Shown: positions 1 through 11,867, counted from the stretch's first letter. The stretch: 64,000 nucleotides of DNA from Mermis nigrescens (GCA_036768485.1 JAVLUZ010000771.1:1046862-1110861), one strand, 5' to 3'. A program made the numbers and translations. Notes: generated from the sequence alone by a model not told the origin.

Positions 1-250
1 TACTGCTTGATTTCCTGTTTCTACTGTAGAAATCGTTTAGAAACTTATTCCATGAGCAAAAAATGGCTTCCAGGTCGCCAAGAAGTATTAATAAATGTCA
101 TTAATAGTTATTATCCGGCGCGCGGCGCCGGAAAAATTGGAAAAATTATGGTCACTGACGGCCAAAAATCATTGCAAATTACATATGCATTGTTTATCTC
201 GCCAAATATTTTTGGCCCACTCTGATATATCAACAATGTCGGCCGGGCCA
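1..250 (+). repeat. Fragment of E-family hAT-like repeat, cut by the window edge
   Basis: The stretch is closely similar to two other places in the window, around 28020-28140 continuing at 29613-29760, and 50400-50660. Shared pieces include GCTTGATTTCCTGT, the AATGGCTTCCAGG junction and TATGGTCACTGA. In those places the sequence is the right-hand part of a longer element with CAG..CTG ends. Here only an internal part is present, and the GC-rich terminus seen in the other copies is not recognisable. Confidence 0.6.
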
Positions 251-310
251 GAAATGCACCAAAAACTCAAAGCCATCACGTGAATGAGAAATAATTAAAA
301 ATAAGCTTAC

Positions 311-527
311 TCAACCCTACAATGCCATTGGCGTTTGAACGATGTGCCTTTTTCGATATATTCGTAATTGAGATCGAAATCTTGCCGATCGAAAAAGTTT
401 TTTAACGCCTTTTTTGGATCGTCAATATAAAACTGCTCTCGTTTTTGAATGTCTTCGAAATCAATACTCTCTCCTTGCTCTTCATTTTCTTCCTCTTGCT
501 CATTCGCCTCGCCGTAACTTTCCATAC
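311..527 (-). CDS. SLC4A1AP: Kanadaptin exon 5, start of the dsRBD-like domain
   Basis: The acceptor is GTCAAG and the donor is TTGA/GTAAGC at 310-309. The exon encodes an acidic run ([14 protein letters not shown]), then [20 protein letters not shown] and YEYIEKG, the conserved entry into the kanadaptin dsRNA-binding-like domain. The gene continues past position 1. Confidence 0.93.
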
Positions 528-3500
528 CTTGACACGGAAGATGAAAGTACAGAGTGAACATAAATAAAATATAGAAGAAAATTTGAGTAAATTTATGATT
601 GATGAAACAGATTCTGAATTTGAGTTTTTCATAGACCGAAAATCCTCAAAAGAACCCTATTTTTTTAACTTCCGGATCCGGATCCAATATGATTGATTTT
701 CGCTGGTTTAATCTATCGGTCTATGGCTAATTTTATTTTTTTTCGCCATTTATTATCACGCTCGATGTCGCAGGCGCGTAGCTGTCCTTCTTAATTTAGG
801 GGGACGGAAATTTCTAAGTCAGATATTTTGACAACTTACATATAAGATAGGCAGAGATAATAGTATATTGAACGTTACTTAGCTAGTTCTCGTATACACT
901 GAAGGATAAAAAAATAAAAAATAACTATACAAACAATGCACAAACGTTTCTCATCATTCCATTATCCATAAAATGCTTAGAATGAAATTAAAATGATATG
1001 AAAAGTCAAAATTTTCGAAGAATTCTTATATTTTTTGCTTGTAAAAATGAGAAAACGAGTCGAATTGAATATAAGTACTAAAAAATGCAGTTTTTCAAAT
1101 TAAAACATTTTATATCGGATGTTTCAATCATTTTTAATATCTGACTTGTGAAAAAGGCTAGAATTCTAAATTTGGCGATTCCGAATTTGGGCATTTCACC
1201 CCCTAACTTTCGACCTTTGGAAGCTATGCTCCCATCCCCCGTTGAAGCATGGGGTAAATGACCTCCAATTTTTGGTAAAAACAGCCGAAAACACCTCTAC
1301 CGAAAAATTCATTTTTTTCCGAAAAACGGTGGAGGCCAGGGTCAAAAAATTTCTGGCATTGGGGGATGAAGGGACAACTAACTTTGGGTAGGGATCCTCC
1401 CATCCTCTGTTACATGTTCGGACCACACTGATTGAAATTATATATTAGCGAGTCATTAAATTAACAAGACGAATCTTTTTACAACAAATTTACGTACATG
1501 TACATGCGAATACATGTATGCCTTTTAATCAGTATAAGCATATTGCACAATGGCAAAAAATGCTCCGATAGAACAAAAAAGACGCATATACCTGGGGTTG
1601 TGGATTATTAGGGATGTAACAGGAGGTAACTAGGAGAAAGCTACCTAAGTATATGCCTAAAGTCGCAAAATCTCTTAAAAATCAGAGTTTTTCTAAGCAA
1701 TGCAAAAAATCGACGTATATTCTGCGGTCTGCAGATTGAAATAAGCTATTGAACCAAAAAACGTTAGCTATGCAGTAGCTATAAGAAATCAGGTAGAACA
1801 AACTAGGAACGACTTTGCAAGCCTATTTAATGAAATAGCATACACTGACGCATTCAAGACAATCAAAGAAATTATTGGTTTAAAGCAGTAGGAAGCGCCT
1901 AAGCTTATATGAAACAGACTACATGTAGGTACACTTCCATGCCCGCAACGATTGTTTGCCCTAATCAATGGACGTCAGGTTTGCTTACTATAATGCTCAT
2001 GATAACAAAATAAAACACCTTTAAATACAATTGCAGTTACCAGACTCATAACCGGAGAATTTGGCAGAAGAAAATCAAGACAGAAACACGTTTAACACGC
2101 CCAATTTTTGACATAACACTTCCTGAAAAAGCTAAAGATTGATGTAAATAGAAGCAATTTGCTGTGACGTGTGCCCCTTATGAAGTACTTTATTTTCATT
2201 CTATTCGACCTATCCTGACTTCTAAACGAAGAAAGTGGCGAACAAAAAAACGGACAAGAATGTATTTTCCACCAAACACCACATTGTAAACTTTAAAAAT
2301 CTGAACCTAAGTCCCCACCCATTGAGTGTAACGAAATTCGCTTTGGGCCAGTTTGTAGCCTTCAAATCTTAGTACGTTTGTATGTGGGAAACAGCTGTTG
2401 CGCAAACTATTTGAGATCTTTACCAATCAAAATAAGGAAAAAACGTGTTTTTTCGCCCATTTAACACCCCTGATTTCGAACTTCACACCCGTAAATAACT
2501 CAATATTGTGTTTTTATAAACACGGTTTGCTGCGACGTGTAGCCCTTATAACGTACTTCATTTTAATTCTATTCAATTTATCCCGACTTATTACCGAAGA
2601 AGATGGAAGAGAAGCGTTAGACAAAACCTGTTTTTTCACATCATCCAATGGAGCATAAAGTTTAAACCCCTAGATCTAACTCGGTATTGAGTGTGAAAAA
2701 GTTTGCCGGTAGGCATAAAGTAGCCCTTAAGCCTTAGTACATTTCTATTAGAAAAAATTTCTTGGGACTGATAAGTGAAGTTGTAAGCAGACATCAAGAA
2801 GGCAAAAACGCAACCAAGATCAGTCTATACACCCGCAGATTTTTACACTCTTTACACTACCCCTCGAGAACTGATACTAAATTCCAAATCCAAAAATTAA
2901 TCATCTTCAGAATTTTATCCCCATTAATCTATAAAACGCTTTTTCGTGTGATACCGCATTTTTTAAAGCATTTTTGGTCCATTTTGAGTGTATGACATCG
3001 CTTTTAAAACAAAAATATAGAAATTTATCTATCAATTTCGGGTGATTTTTTAACTGAAAAAGCTTATAAAAGTAAAAAACTTTTTGACATTATCACTGCT
3101 TTTTCCTGAAAAATGACGCAGAAAACTTTCCGTCAGCTCAAAATCGCCAGGCATTACCTGTCTGGCTGACACTTCAGTGGGAGTACCCTCCTCACCCCGA
3201 TTCCTATGAGCATGTATGATGTCAGTATAAGACTTACCCATGCCCCAATCGATACCGTCGCTGGTTTCGACTGATTCGGCCCCTTTTTCGGAGTTCTTTT
3301 GAGCCGAATCGTCTTCTCGCTTCAAATCTTGTACGCTGTTCTTCATTTTAGCCAGGTTTAACAATGCACGCTGCTTCTCGCCCTTTCGCTTTATTTCGGT
3401 AACAGTTAGCTCAGACTCCGGTTCGGCGTCTTCTTCTGGTCCCTTTTTGACAGAAATATTTGAGCTTTCTTTCAGAGTGAATTGATAAAGTACGAAATAG

Positions 3501-4883
3501 ACTAAAATTGCTGATCTGATCTATAGTAAATAAAGCATCGAAGGCAAAATATGAAAAATACCGGAAACTTGAAAGAACTCCATAGGAATGGTACAATTTG
3601 GCGCCGCCGTTCTGGCGACACACTCTTTTTAACATTATTAATTACTTACATTTCATTTATGATTGAAGTGTAATACAGATTCTGAAAGCCCATTCAATTC
3701 TCTACGTGATGGTATAAATTACTTTTAGAATATCTTTGAATTGAGTGAGATAAATAAATGAATATAATAAAATAATAATAAAATAATAAAATAATAATTA
3801 AATAAATTAATCTCTACGTTTTTATCAGAAAAGTTCTTATACAAAAATATAGATAATTTCGCGAAATTTTAGAAATCCGAATAACTTTTTCAAAGCGTGA
3901 AATGCAATATTATACCAAATATCTGCCTATCGTGGCAGTTGAGCCAGGAAACAGAAAGAAAAATTACAGTCGCAAGTACTCATGTATAAATTGATAAATA
4001 TTTAAATGGCATAATCATAAAATTACGTTTCTGGTCCCTGTAAGATGAGTAGACGCGAACTGCCGCCCAATTTCAAAACGTGACCAACTTTAAAACGAAT
4101 ATGCATATGAGCGGGCAATCGTTGTTTGTTGAGAAAGGAACCATGAGTGCTGCCCAAATCGTACAAATACCAACCGATTTCGTCTTTCTGCTTATTTCCG
4201 ATCTTCCTAATCATAACATGGTCAATTGTTTACGAAACAGATGGCCGAATAATTGAAATAAATGTCGAAAAAGTGTAGTATGCTTGAGTTTTCTTTTTCC
4301 TGCATACGAATAACGGCTCGAAATTTTGGTTGGAGGTCCTGGCCATTTCAGGGAATATACAAATGACTTCCAATTTCTGCCAAAAACGGCCTGAAAACAC
4401 CCAAAAACGATCAAAAAACACTTAAAAACGTCCAAAAACTCAATTTTTTCCAAAAATCGGGGGAGGGTCAACATTTTTCTGGCTTTGGGAAATGGGGGAC
4501 AACCAACTTAGGGTGAGGGATCCCCATCTCCCTCTTACACATATGCTTACCTGTATTGTAAAACAACATGATAACGCGATATGCTTGGATGCTCCAGTTG
4601 AAGGTGGCAATCTTGTTGCCGGCCAAAAACGTAATTAGGTCTTTGACTTAGATCGAATTTATCGATTATACAACCTTCCTTTAGGACCTCCAAAAAATAA
4701 TCCGCATCTGGAATACACTGAGTTGTCCACGCAGGCTTTTTGTACGGTACGTCGGATGGTAGTTCGAAATCTTCCACTTCTTCACGAGTGCTAACAGAAA
4801 AAAACCAAAATTATCTAACGAATCGAACACATATTCTCCGAAAATAACTTTTCTACAACAGTAGCTACTACTACTACTACTAC

Positions 4884-4942
<59 letters not shown>

Positions 4943-7900
4943 GGAAATAAAGCTGTAACGGGATCTCCGGGCCGGGATTGAACTGGCCCCGGCATCGATG
5001 CCAAAAAATTTATCATTGCTGTCAGCCAGTGATCGGACCGAGGCCTCGGCCTCATCCTCGGCCTCGGCCTCGGCGTTTTTTGGAGCCTCGGCCTCGGCGC
5101 CGAGGGCGAAGCTAAAAGTGCCGAGGCGCCGAGGGTTAAAATCAAATTTGAATAAGTTTAATATATCCGTTGAATATTAACTATTTAGAATGCATCTGCA
5201 GTACACAGGCTATTTTTTACCTATAGACTTTTCTTATGGTTTTAGTCGCGTACCCAATTACACCACTGCCAATGTATTATTCATGTGATGGCTAAGTTTT
5301 AATTCTCATGCTCGCTACATGGATCGGAAGCACACATTTCCATAGCGGGGAAGGGGGTGAGGGAGGGTTATTACCACCCCTCAGGGTATAAGACTCATGT
5401 CAATGTCAGACGATTTCTGGTGAAAACCTTTTGATTATTTTTGAACTCAATTTTTACTATGGCAAAAGTGCAGCTAACTATTAGAATTTCACGAAGTGAT
5501 ACAGTATTTTTGAATGTAAGCAAGAGTAAATAGACAAACTATCACTATGAAACATGCATGTAACAGCTCAAAATTTTTGGGAGGGGCTCCTCGGCATACA
5601 TGTAACGACTAGAAATTTTGGGTAGGGGTCTATGGCCATTTTCAGAAGGAGGGGGATTAGCGACTCTAATTCTATGTCAAAAATGGCAAAAGCACCTAAA
5701 AATAGCCAACAAAGCGCAAATTTTCGCCAAAAATGGGGAGGGTGGGTCAAAATTTTCTGATGTTGGAGGGAAGGGTGTTTGGGAGGACGCCCAACCCTGG
5801 GTGGGTGGGGAATTCCCCAAAGCCCCTCTGTTACACGTATGGTTTTCGGCCATTTTTATGGGAGAGGGGGCAGTGGCGGATCCAGGATTTTCCTAAGGGG
5901 GGGGCGGTACCCCTAAGGGGGGGCGGAACCGTGACTTGGGCAGAAAAATTAGCCATTTTGACCCAAAAATCGCCAAAAATCGCTCAAAAATCCTTAATTT
6001 TGCGCACTTTTTTGGGCCTATGGGGGGGGGGCGGCCGCCCCCCCCGCCCCCTAAATCCGCCCCTGAAAGGGGGTAAATGATCACGAATTTTTGGCCGAAA
6101 ATCGCAAAAACGCACCTAAAAATGGCCAATAAATGCAAGTTTTGCCAAAAATCAATTTCGGCTCGTGCATTTTTTTAGCTATTTTTATACAATGTTAAAA
6201 TACTTTCTTGGACAAAGTGATATTACTTATATCGTTTTTCAGTATTTTTTGGAAATTTCAAAAAATTTTCGCTGCTTCGCGCAAAATATCGCTAATATAA
6301 TGTATTTAGATTGAAGCAGGGGCATTAAAAACTCAAAAATCAATTTTTGTATAATCTAGGCATCTTTATGCAGATTTAAATATCTTTTGTATCTATTCAT
6401 ACTGTTTTTAAAAATTTTATGCAAAATAAGTACTATTTAATAACTTTGCACTTTTTTGCCATTCAAAGATAAAATTGACTAATTTTTCCGGATGTTGCAC
6501 TGAATTTCTACGCACAGTAGTGCTTATTACAAGATCTAATTGGCATATTACAATATCTGTAATATTTCTGATTTTGCAGTACAAGTTGTTTTAGCTTTCT
6601 CAGTCTAGTTTTATGTGTAAATTTCATCAAAAGCTCAGGAACTAATATTATCAACTAAATTCAGGCCGAATTATCACATTTGGGGCCACGATATTTGTAT
6701 TCGGCAAAGATTTTTCATAATGTACAGAGACTTTTCAGGACTGTCTTTGTACATGCACAAAGATTTTTGGAGAGACAAAAACTGTAAAAAGGTGTAAAAT
6801 TTCCGAAAATTTTCGACACATCAGTAATTGTCTGTCCTATATATCTTTAAAATAGTAGAATTCGCATTTAGAATGGAAAAATGTCAAATATTCAGAAATT
6901 CAGGAATTAGCTAAGATACACTACCAAAGGTTGGTTGCAGGTCACACACTGGCAGTTTGTAAAAATGTGTATCTTTAAAAATATATTAATATAAAATATC
7001 TACAAAAATATGTTCGCTCATACAAAGACATTACTTAATTTACTGGTTTCACCCTTCCCTCTACTCTGGACCTTGGGAAACTATGATCGGAAAGTACAGT
7101 GCAGTTTCCGTCATATTACCTACCACACCACAATTGGATGACTGAAAAAGCGTGTTTAAACATGCATTACTGCAAAAGCGAGCACAACAATGGCTACAGT
7201 TCTGTCTTTATTTAGCTTATTTCGTTTGTTCGTTTATTTCTTCGACACTGTTTTCTTGTTTATAGTAATAAAAGTTTTTAAGTGCTTGATCAGCCATATT
7301 TTTTATTAACCTTTCCAAGTCTTCAACGGCAACTTGTTAAATTAAGTATGTATGCTTTCATGCTACTGACTTTATTCAATAAATCCTTCACACATTTAAT
7401 CTACTATTATTGAAAATAAGAATGAATTGTTTGACATTCGATAAAGTGCTTAATATTACGATTATTCTCTAGCTCATGTGCATACAAAATATTCTAAGAG
7501 TATTATTTATGGGTATAGGTATACAAGCTTGACCCTCGACATTACCCTCGGCCTCGGCCGAGGCAAGGATTTTAAGTCGCCTCGGCCTCGGCCTCGGCCG
7601 AGGATCCAAAAAGTACCCTCGGTCCGATCACTGCTGTCAGCATAGGTGGGCAGCACCGAAATTCTAAGAGGGTGAAAAAATTTTCATTCAAAGGTCAAAA
7701 AATGGTCTTAAAAGTGGTTGTATGGCGAAAAAACACCATTTTTCGAAGTTCCTCATCGAGCACTATCCAATGGTATCAAAAAATTGCTAAAAAAGCAAAA
7801 AAAATTTCAAAATTCGAATTCTGGGGGGGTATTTTGATTTCTGGGGAGGGTATTTCAACTTCTGGGGGTGCATACCCCCCAAACCCATCCCCTACGCCCA

Positions 7901-10900
7901 TGTGTGGCTGTCAGTTGTAAACGTTTTGCTTTGATTGATTAGAATAAGTGAGCTCAACACTCAGGTAATGAGCAAAAACTTTACAAAAGCGTTATTCCAT
8001 TTATTTTATTAGAGATGTAAAAGATCTAGGCGCGTCTACCTCTCGAAAGACCCTATCTGTACGTATATACTCGTATAAACGATTCGACATTTTGACATAA
8101 AGGCTTATGGAATCGAGACTTATTCTTGTCAATCAGGCCAACAAGCCTGTACAACCTCAAGCATTGTTGAATGTTGTCTGTGTGGATATAACATCTGGCC
8201 ATGGCTGCACAGCATGGCCGATTTGCAGGTCAGCCTGATCAGACGAAATCACGCGTAATAACTAAATTAATTATCAGGTTCTGATCGATTTCAAGCACTT
8301 TTCCTTAAAATCCTGACTACTGCCCATTTTTAGCCGCAATCTTAGTTTACTTTTCCGGAAAATTCGCTTTTTCCCAAAATTTACGTTTACTTATATATCG
8401 TCGCTACCATGACAGAAGTGGCTATATCCATTTTGACTTTTTTGAGAAAAACGGCTTTAAATTTAATTGGCGCGTATCCTTTGGGTGTGTAATCATTCTT
8501 TATATCTCCCGTACCTTAATATTTATGTTATTAAACTGGTTTTTTGCATTAACTTTGTCTTTATTTCTTGTATACAAAGCCATCTTAAGTGTCTTCGAAT
8601 AAAAATCGAATAGTCTTCTAAGCAAAAAATGCAAAATAAATAGGCACTTTTATAAGGTCCGCAAAATATAACTTTAGCCAGAATTCAAAAATCAAGAGTT
8701 CTGAACTTTTCGACACGGGGATTGCCGACTTGAATTACATTATATCCCTGTCGCTCAATTCTGAAAAAATTGTCCATGTTACCATACTTAGGAGCATAAA
8801 TAAATAGCCTAAAGGGCCCAAAAGGTCAAATATATTCCGTCGGCGGATTTTAAACTGAAAAAGGTACAAAGATACTTGAACTAGTGATCGACCGGGGCCC
8901 CGGCCCCGGATATCCCCTGCCATATTTCAGCATCCCCGACCCCGACCGGGGCAAGGTCAAAAAATGACCGGGGCCGGGGATAAATTTAGTGTTATTCGTA
9001 TTTTGTACAGGTTGTGATACTGCCAGTTATTTATCAATAGGCAAGTGTTAATTTTGAGAAGTGTACTAATTCGACCATGTGTGTACTTAGTCCTTGTTGT
9101 ATCTTTGCTACTGTGTATAAATGAGCTTTAACTGAATAACTGTTCAGGACAATCTGCATGTTTTCGATTCCTTCACTTAACTCATTAAACCAAATGCAAC
9201 TTTTATCTCATTTATTTTTAGTTAGTGGCTAAAAGATTTAGAGTTGACAAATACGTTCTATTTCTAGTTGGAAATGGTACCACCTTTTCAAAAAAACTTT
9301 TACATTTAATTGAATGGGAACCGCCTGCTTTAAAACGCGTTTCTTGTGTAATAGTTATTAGGACGGAAGTTAATTATAGGCGATTTTAAACTACGCTGCA
9401 GAATCGCGTTCGATCCGATAAACTATATATGTCTCATTTATTACATCCAATACCTATTCCGCCCAATCACTACATCTCCGTGACTCCACTACTTATGTTT
9501 AACGATTATTACTTGTTTTTCATCGGATCTTTCTCATTTATATTCAAAGTCTTTGTTTCTTATTTTAAATTGCTTGGAAAATTATGCTGTTAGGGCATTG
9601 ACTGTTTGCCATCATTTCTACTCGCTTCCAGACATGCACAGTAAAAAATTTCTGGGGGTGACATCAAAAAATTTTTAAAGTGCCTTTTTTCACCATAAAA
9701 ACACTTGATATGCATGAAAACGCGATTTTTAAGCATTTCTGATGATGCTCTTTCTTTCTAGAACATAAAAACACGTAAAAATTTCGAAAAAATTGCATTA
9801 AATTGACCAAAATATAGTCAGAAAGTGACTATTCAATGCCAATTTGGCGCCAAGCGCCAAAAATTTGACAGTTTTGAGCCATTTATACGCTAAAAAGGCT
9901 TAAATCTAGACACTTCCTATGATTTTTCTGAAAAAATGTGAATTCTGGGGGGTGAAAAATATTTTCCGGAAGGTGAAATTTTTTTGGGGGTGAAACCCTC
10001 CCACACCCCCATGATCTTGCATGCTCGCTTCTATAAGTTAGCTCTCACAAAATACCTCAGCCCGCCTATTAAATCTGTGTCCAGCGAACGCGAATTCAAG
10101 TCTGCTCGTGATTTAGCTAATGGTTCGAGAATTCGATTGAAGCCAGAAAATCTTCAGAAGCTCTTATTTCTAAAGCACAATTTGCGAGCAATTGGATTCA
10201 ATACGTGGAAGCTCCCAAGCACTTAGGCTGATTAACATGTAGAATGCGGTGCAAGCAGTAGTGAAGATTCAAATAATATTGAGTGTGATAATGGCGGCAT
10301 AGAATTTATTGATGATTCAGCCAATAAAACAATGGGCTAAATGTTTATTGTGATATAAATAGTGATAAAACTTGATTTGAAAAGGCACACCTAACTTTGC
10401 GCTTGCCATTTACTACTGAATAGAGCAGTTGCTCATTATTTCTCTTCCTATGCCCACCCCAAGTATGTGTCATGCAATAATATTTTCCTTGTCTGACTCC
10501 CCCCCGACGACCGGCCCCCAGCCCCGGCCAAAAAAGTCGCCCCGGTCGATCACTAACTTGAACATTATTAATGAATAATTCTGCTAGGTTTATAAAATTG
10601 ATTAAAATAAGCGTTCAGCAAAAAAGTCTCCTTGTCTAGTTGCTATGCAGAAAAACCCTGCCCAGGTCACCCTAATGCTGAGAATCTACATATGCGCTGT
10701 ATCCAACTATTTGTCAAAACTCTGCTAAGCCCCACATAAATGGCTTTGCAATTTTTGACCAACGACGACGACGGCTTATTTCTTATTTTCTTTGTTTTTC
10801 GACTTACGAACGAAGTTAACACTTTTTCCAACCATTTTTTCAAGTTATGAAAGCCACTATCGCACAATGCATCACCTGCTAGAAAATAATAACCAATTTT

Positions 10901-11741
10901 TCGACGTTTTGTAGGTAGTAGGTATAAAGACATTAATATTTTGTACCACCAGTCACACAGCATGCACAAGGTCAAAAGTACTGGGAGTGGGTAAATCGAG
11001 TTCCCTGAGAGAGGGTGGGTTGGGCAATTTTTTACTTATTTAATGTCAAATTTTTGTACCTAACCAGTCGAATTTGATTTTTCATGAATATTTATGTGCC
11101 TAATCTGATGAAAACAATAACAATAAGGGCAATGGGATGACCTGTAACATCAAATTCATACAAAATAAAAAAAGAAAAATGTCTAGATGAATGAATTGAA
11201 CAGTCTACTGCTCGAAAAACAAGTATATGTACTTGAAATCACACTGTTAGACGTCAATTGACGCCTTTTCATTGTTCAATCAATCGGTTTTGTTCCAAAT
11301 CGGCCTGAGGGGGTATGGCCGTCCAGCAGTCCTGGTAAGGGGATACCCGCTTCCATACCACCCCCGTGTGCATATGTGATGCCAGTATCGTTCTGAAATT
11401 TCGATTGGACATTCTAGGAAATTAATCAAAAACAAAATGATTCATACGTCAAAGATTGCTTCACAGCGCCAATTTCTGGTAATGAAAGGCGTGCAAAAAA
11501 ATAGTGTATATAAGACAATAATAAAGCAGTACACTACCTACATAAATGTATACCTGTCTTCCTTTTTCACAGTCGTACATTGGATAGTATTAGTAACCAC
11601 GCTATAATCACTTCCTTCTGGCTCTAATGGTGTAGCATGTATCTTTTTTGATTGGACAGTGAAGTGAATAGGCTCAATCGGTTGCTTGAATCCGTTTTCC
11701 TCAGCACCAGGAATCATTTCAGAGTTCAGAATCGCATCCAT
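311..11741 (-). CDS. SLC4A1AP: Kanadaptin, N-terminal 350 codons in five exons, C-terminus outside the window
   Basis: Kanadaptin is a nuclear FHA-domain protein first described as a partner of the anion exchanger AE1. Five minus-strand exons (11741-11554, 4790-4551, 4206-4027, 3464-3238, 527-311) join in a single frame, and every donor and acceptor phase agrees. The FHA domain lies at about residues 100-200, with the phosphopeptide-binding signatures [15 protein letters not shown] and [13 protein letters not shown]. It is followed by [14 protein letters not shown] and an acidic linker with ESELTVT and DWGMG. The window ends inside the start of the dsRNA-binding-like domain ([14 protein letters not shown]). 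The animal protein is about 800 residues, so roughly the last 55 per cent is missing here. Exon 1 is assigned from its position, open frame and phase; the other exons are recognised by family similarity. Confidence 0.9.
1190..1430. repeat. S-family MITE-like repeat
   Basis: The copy resembles 4310-4545, 5583-6130, 32560-32830 and 48240-48450. Common features are a tract such as AAAATGGCCGAAAAC, a central stretch with CAATTTTTGG, and ends containing TTACATG next to C- or G-runs. No transposase is encoded. No exact TSD was established. Confidence 0.55.
1545..2880. repeat. Q-family repeat copy with degenerate internal repeats
   Basis: The start (AATGCTCCGATAGAACAAAAAA) matches both arms of element Q at 59117-60048. 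The right side (about 2690-2880) resembles 61250-61450. The copy is diverged and its ends could not be fixed. Confidence 0.5.
2880..3229. repeat. X-family repeat next to a splice donor
   Basis: Segments such as TATAAAACGCTTTTTCGTG and the CAGCTCAAA..CGCC stretch recur at 52060-52405. The copy ends about 8 bases from the donor of kanadaptin exon 4 at 3237. Confidence 0.6.
3238..3464 (-). CDS. SLC4A1AP: Kanadaptin exon 4, charged linker
   Basis: The exon encodes [20 protein letters not shown], then [15 protein letters not shown], and ends at DWGMG with the strong donor GG/GTAAGT. ESELTVT and the WGM motif are recognisable from other kanadaptins. The acceptor (GAAAG at 3466-3465) was picked because it is the one that keeps the phase. 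Its polypyrimidine tract is weak, so the 5' edge is less certain than the 3' edge. Confidence 0.8.
3753..3810. repeat. AT-rich simple repeat (AATAAA-like)
   Basis: Interrupted AATAAT/AAATAATAA repeats lie in kanadaptin intron 3. The rest of that 562-bp intron shows nothing recognisable. Confidence 0.8.
4027..4206 (-). CDS. SLC4A1AP: Kanadaptin exon 3, second half of the FHA domain
   Basis: The acceptor is GATTAG and the donor is AAAC/GTAATT. The exon encodes [16 protein letters not shown] and then [19 protein letters not shown], which complete the FHA fold. The phase at both ends matches the neighbouring exons. Confidence 0.93.
4300..4545. repeat. S-family repeat filling a 344-bp kanadaptin intron
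   Basis: The segment matches the S family (AAACACCCAAAAACG, GGGGGAGGGTCAACATTT). It makes up most of the intron between the two FHA exons. Confidence 0.6.
4551..4790 (-). CDS. SLC4A1AP: Kanadaptin exon 2, first half of the FHA domain
   Basis: The acceptor is CTGTTAG and the donor is CAG/GTAAGC. The exon encodes [12 protein letters not shown], typical of the segment just before the kanadaptin FHA domain. It then gives [20 protein letters not shown], where the Gly-Arg and the Ser-Arg-x-His are the conserved FHA residues that contact phosphothreonine. Confidence 0.93.
4865..4942 (+). repeat. Trinucleotide microsatellite (CTA)n then (ATA)n
   Basis: About seven CTA units are followed by more than 20 AAT/ATA units. 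It lies in kanadaptin intron 1, just left of element A1. Confidence 0.95.
5583..6130. repeat. S-family repeat interrupted by MITE D
   Basis: S-family sequence runs from about 5583 to 5870 and resumes at about 6066 (AAATGATCACGAATTTTT). The interruption is the D insertion. The whole lies inside A1. Confidence 0.6.
5871..6065. mobile_element. hAT MITE D (195 bp)
   Basis: The termini are CAGTGGCGGATCCAGG and the inverse of CAGGGGCGGATTTAGG, followed inward by G-runs. The flanks are AGAGGGGG and AAAGGGGG, an 8-bp TSD with one mismatch. The ends are related to those of E elements (49668-50694). Confidence 0.8.
6690..7040. repeat. T-family-like repeat (TGTACAAAGA-rich) inside A1
   Basis: ATTCGGCAAAGATTTTT and CATGCACAAAGATTTTTGG motifs match the T elements at 43277-44020 and 49910-50352. 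The copy is decayed and its ends were not resolved. Confidence 0.5.
7641..7906 (+). mobile_element. hAT MITE H1, older than A1
   Basis: The ends are CATAGGTGGGC and CGCCCATGTGTG. The right flank GCTGTCAG (7907-7914) equals 5018-5025, the sequence just left of A1. H1 therefore first inserted at GCTGTCAG. A1 then inserted across the left H1 junction, so base 1 of H1 now lies at 5026 as part of the A1 duplication. The interior includes the AAAAACACCATTTTTCG block and TTTTGATTTCTGGGG tracts seen in all H copies. Confidence 0.85.
9602..10226 (+). pseudogene. hAT transposase C-terminal fragment, split by G1
   Basis: Removing G1 and one TSD copy joins ISTRF at 9614-9628 to [20 protein letters not shown], followed by [17 protein letters not shown]. 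This is the hAT C-terminal dimerisation region, in which the Ser-x-Glu-Arg and the Leu-rich KHNL segment are conserved. Upstream coding sequence is decayed. An acidic [16 protein letters not shown] stretch follows at about 10253-10340. Confidence 0.85.
9629..10023 (+). mobile_element. MITE G1 inserted in a hAT transposase
   Basis: It is flanked by CTCGCTTC at 9621-9628 and 10024-10031, an exact 8-bp TSD. The left part reads CAGACATGCACAG and the right end reads CCCCCATGATCTTGCATG. The interior has the GGCGCCAAGCGCC hairpin at 9846-9858 and the CTTTCTTTCTAGAAC block shared by G copies near 53636, 56060, 58606 and 62838. Confidence 0.9.
10667..10975 (-). pseudogene. Unrecognised 102-codon open frame, possible decayed transposase
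   Basis: The frame encodes segments such as [20 protein letters not shown], vaguely like the DDE region of Harbinger-type transposases, but I cannot confirm this. Codon composition resembles the surrounding AT-rich DNA and there is no intact partner domain nearby. It may be a chance frame. Confidence 0.2.
11554..11741 (-). CDS. SLC4A1AP: Kanadaptin exon 1 (probable)
   Basis: An ATG at 11741-11739 opens a frame beginning [12 protein letters not shown] that ends at a GTATAC donor after KKED, in phase 2. Adding the first base of the next kanadaptin exon completes a Ser codon and keeps the frame. I see no family motif in these 62 residues, which fits the poorly conserved N-terminus of kanadaptin. 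The frame stays open upstream of this ATG for a short way, so the start could be a little earlier. Confidence 0.65.
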
Positions 11742-11867
11742 GGTGAAACTATCGAGCAAACTAGATCTCAAACTAGAACAGAATAAATTACTAGATGAAT
11801 GCGCAAAAAATTCTAACTAGACTAAATTTTCATGGAAATATTGTAAATCAGGCAAACATATCCTATA

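Larger units (their letters stand above)
528..3237 (-). other. Kanadaptin intron 4, filled with repeats
   Basis: The 2.7-kb intron holds an S-family repeat at about 1190-1430, a Q-like repeat with degenerate satellite-like sequence at about 1545-2880, and an X-family repeat at about 2880-3229. Nothing else was recognised between 528 and 1190. Confidence 0.7.
5027..7633. mobile_element. hAT-type element A1 with perfect 8-bp TSD
   Basis: The ends are CAGTGATCGGACCGAGG on the left and its inverse, CGGTCCGATCACTG, on the right. They are flanked by CTGTCAGC at 5019-5026 and again at 7634-7641, an exact 8-bp duplication typical of hAT transposons. Just inside both ends lie arrays of the hexamer CCTCGG and its complement (about 5038-5130 and 7550-7615). 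The right end is homologous, in inverse orientation, to the left end of element A2 at 27259. I recognise no transposase here, so this copy looks non-autonomous. D and S repeats are nested in it. Confidence 0.93.
8882..10555 (+). mobile_element. hAT element B1 with perfect 8-bp TSD
   Basis: The termini are TAGTGATCGACCGGGGC and GGTCGATCACTA. The flanks are ACTTGAAC at 8874-8881 and 10556-10563, identical. CCCCGG-type hexamers lie just inside the ends. It carries the C-terminal part of a hAT transposase, interrupted by element G1, and a Ser/Asp-rich tail. It lies in kanadaptin intron 1. Confidence 0.95.

Noticed and set aside
4681..5145. 154-codon minus frame across the microsatellite and A1 end
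   Set aside because: It is a composite of kanadaptin exon 2 out of frame, a trinucleotide repeat and the CCTCGG array.
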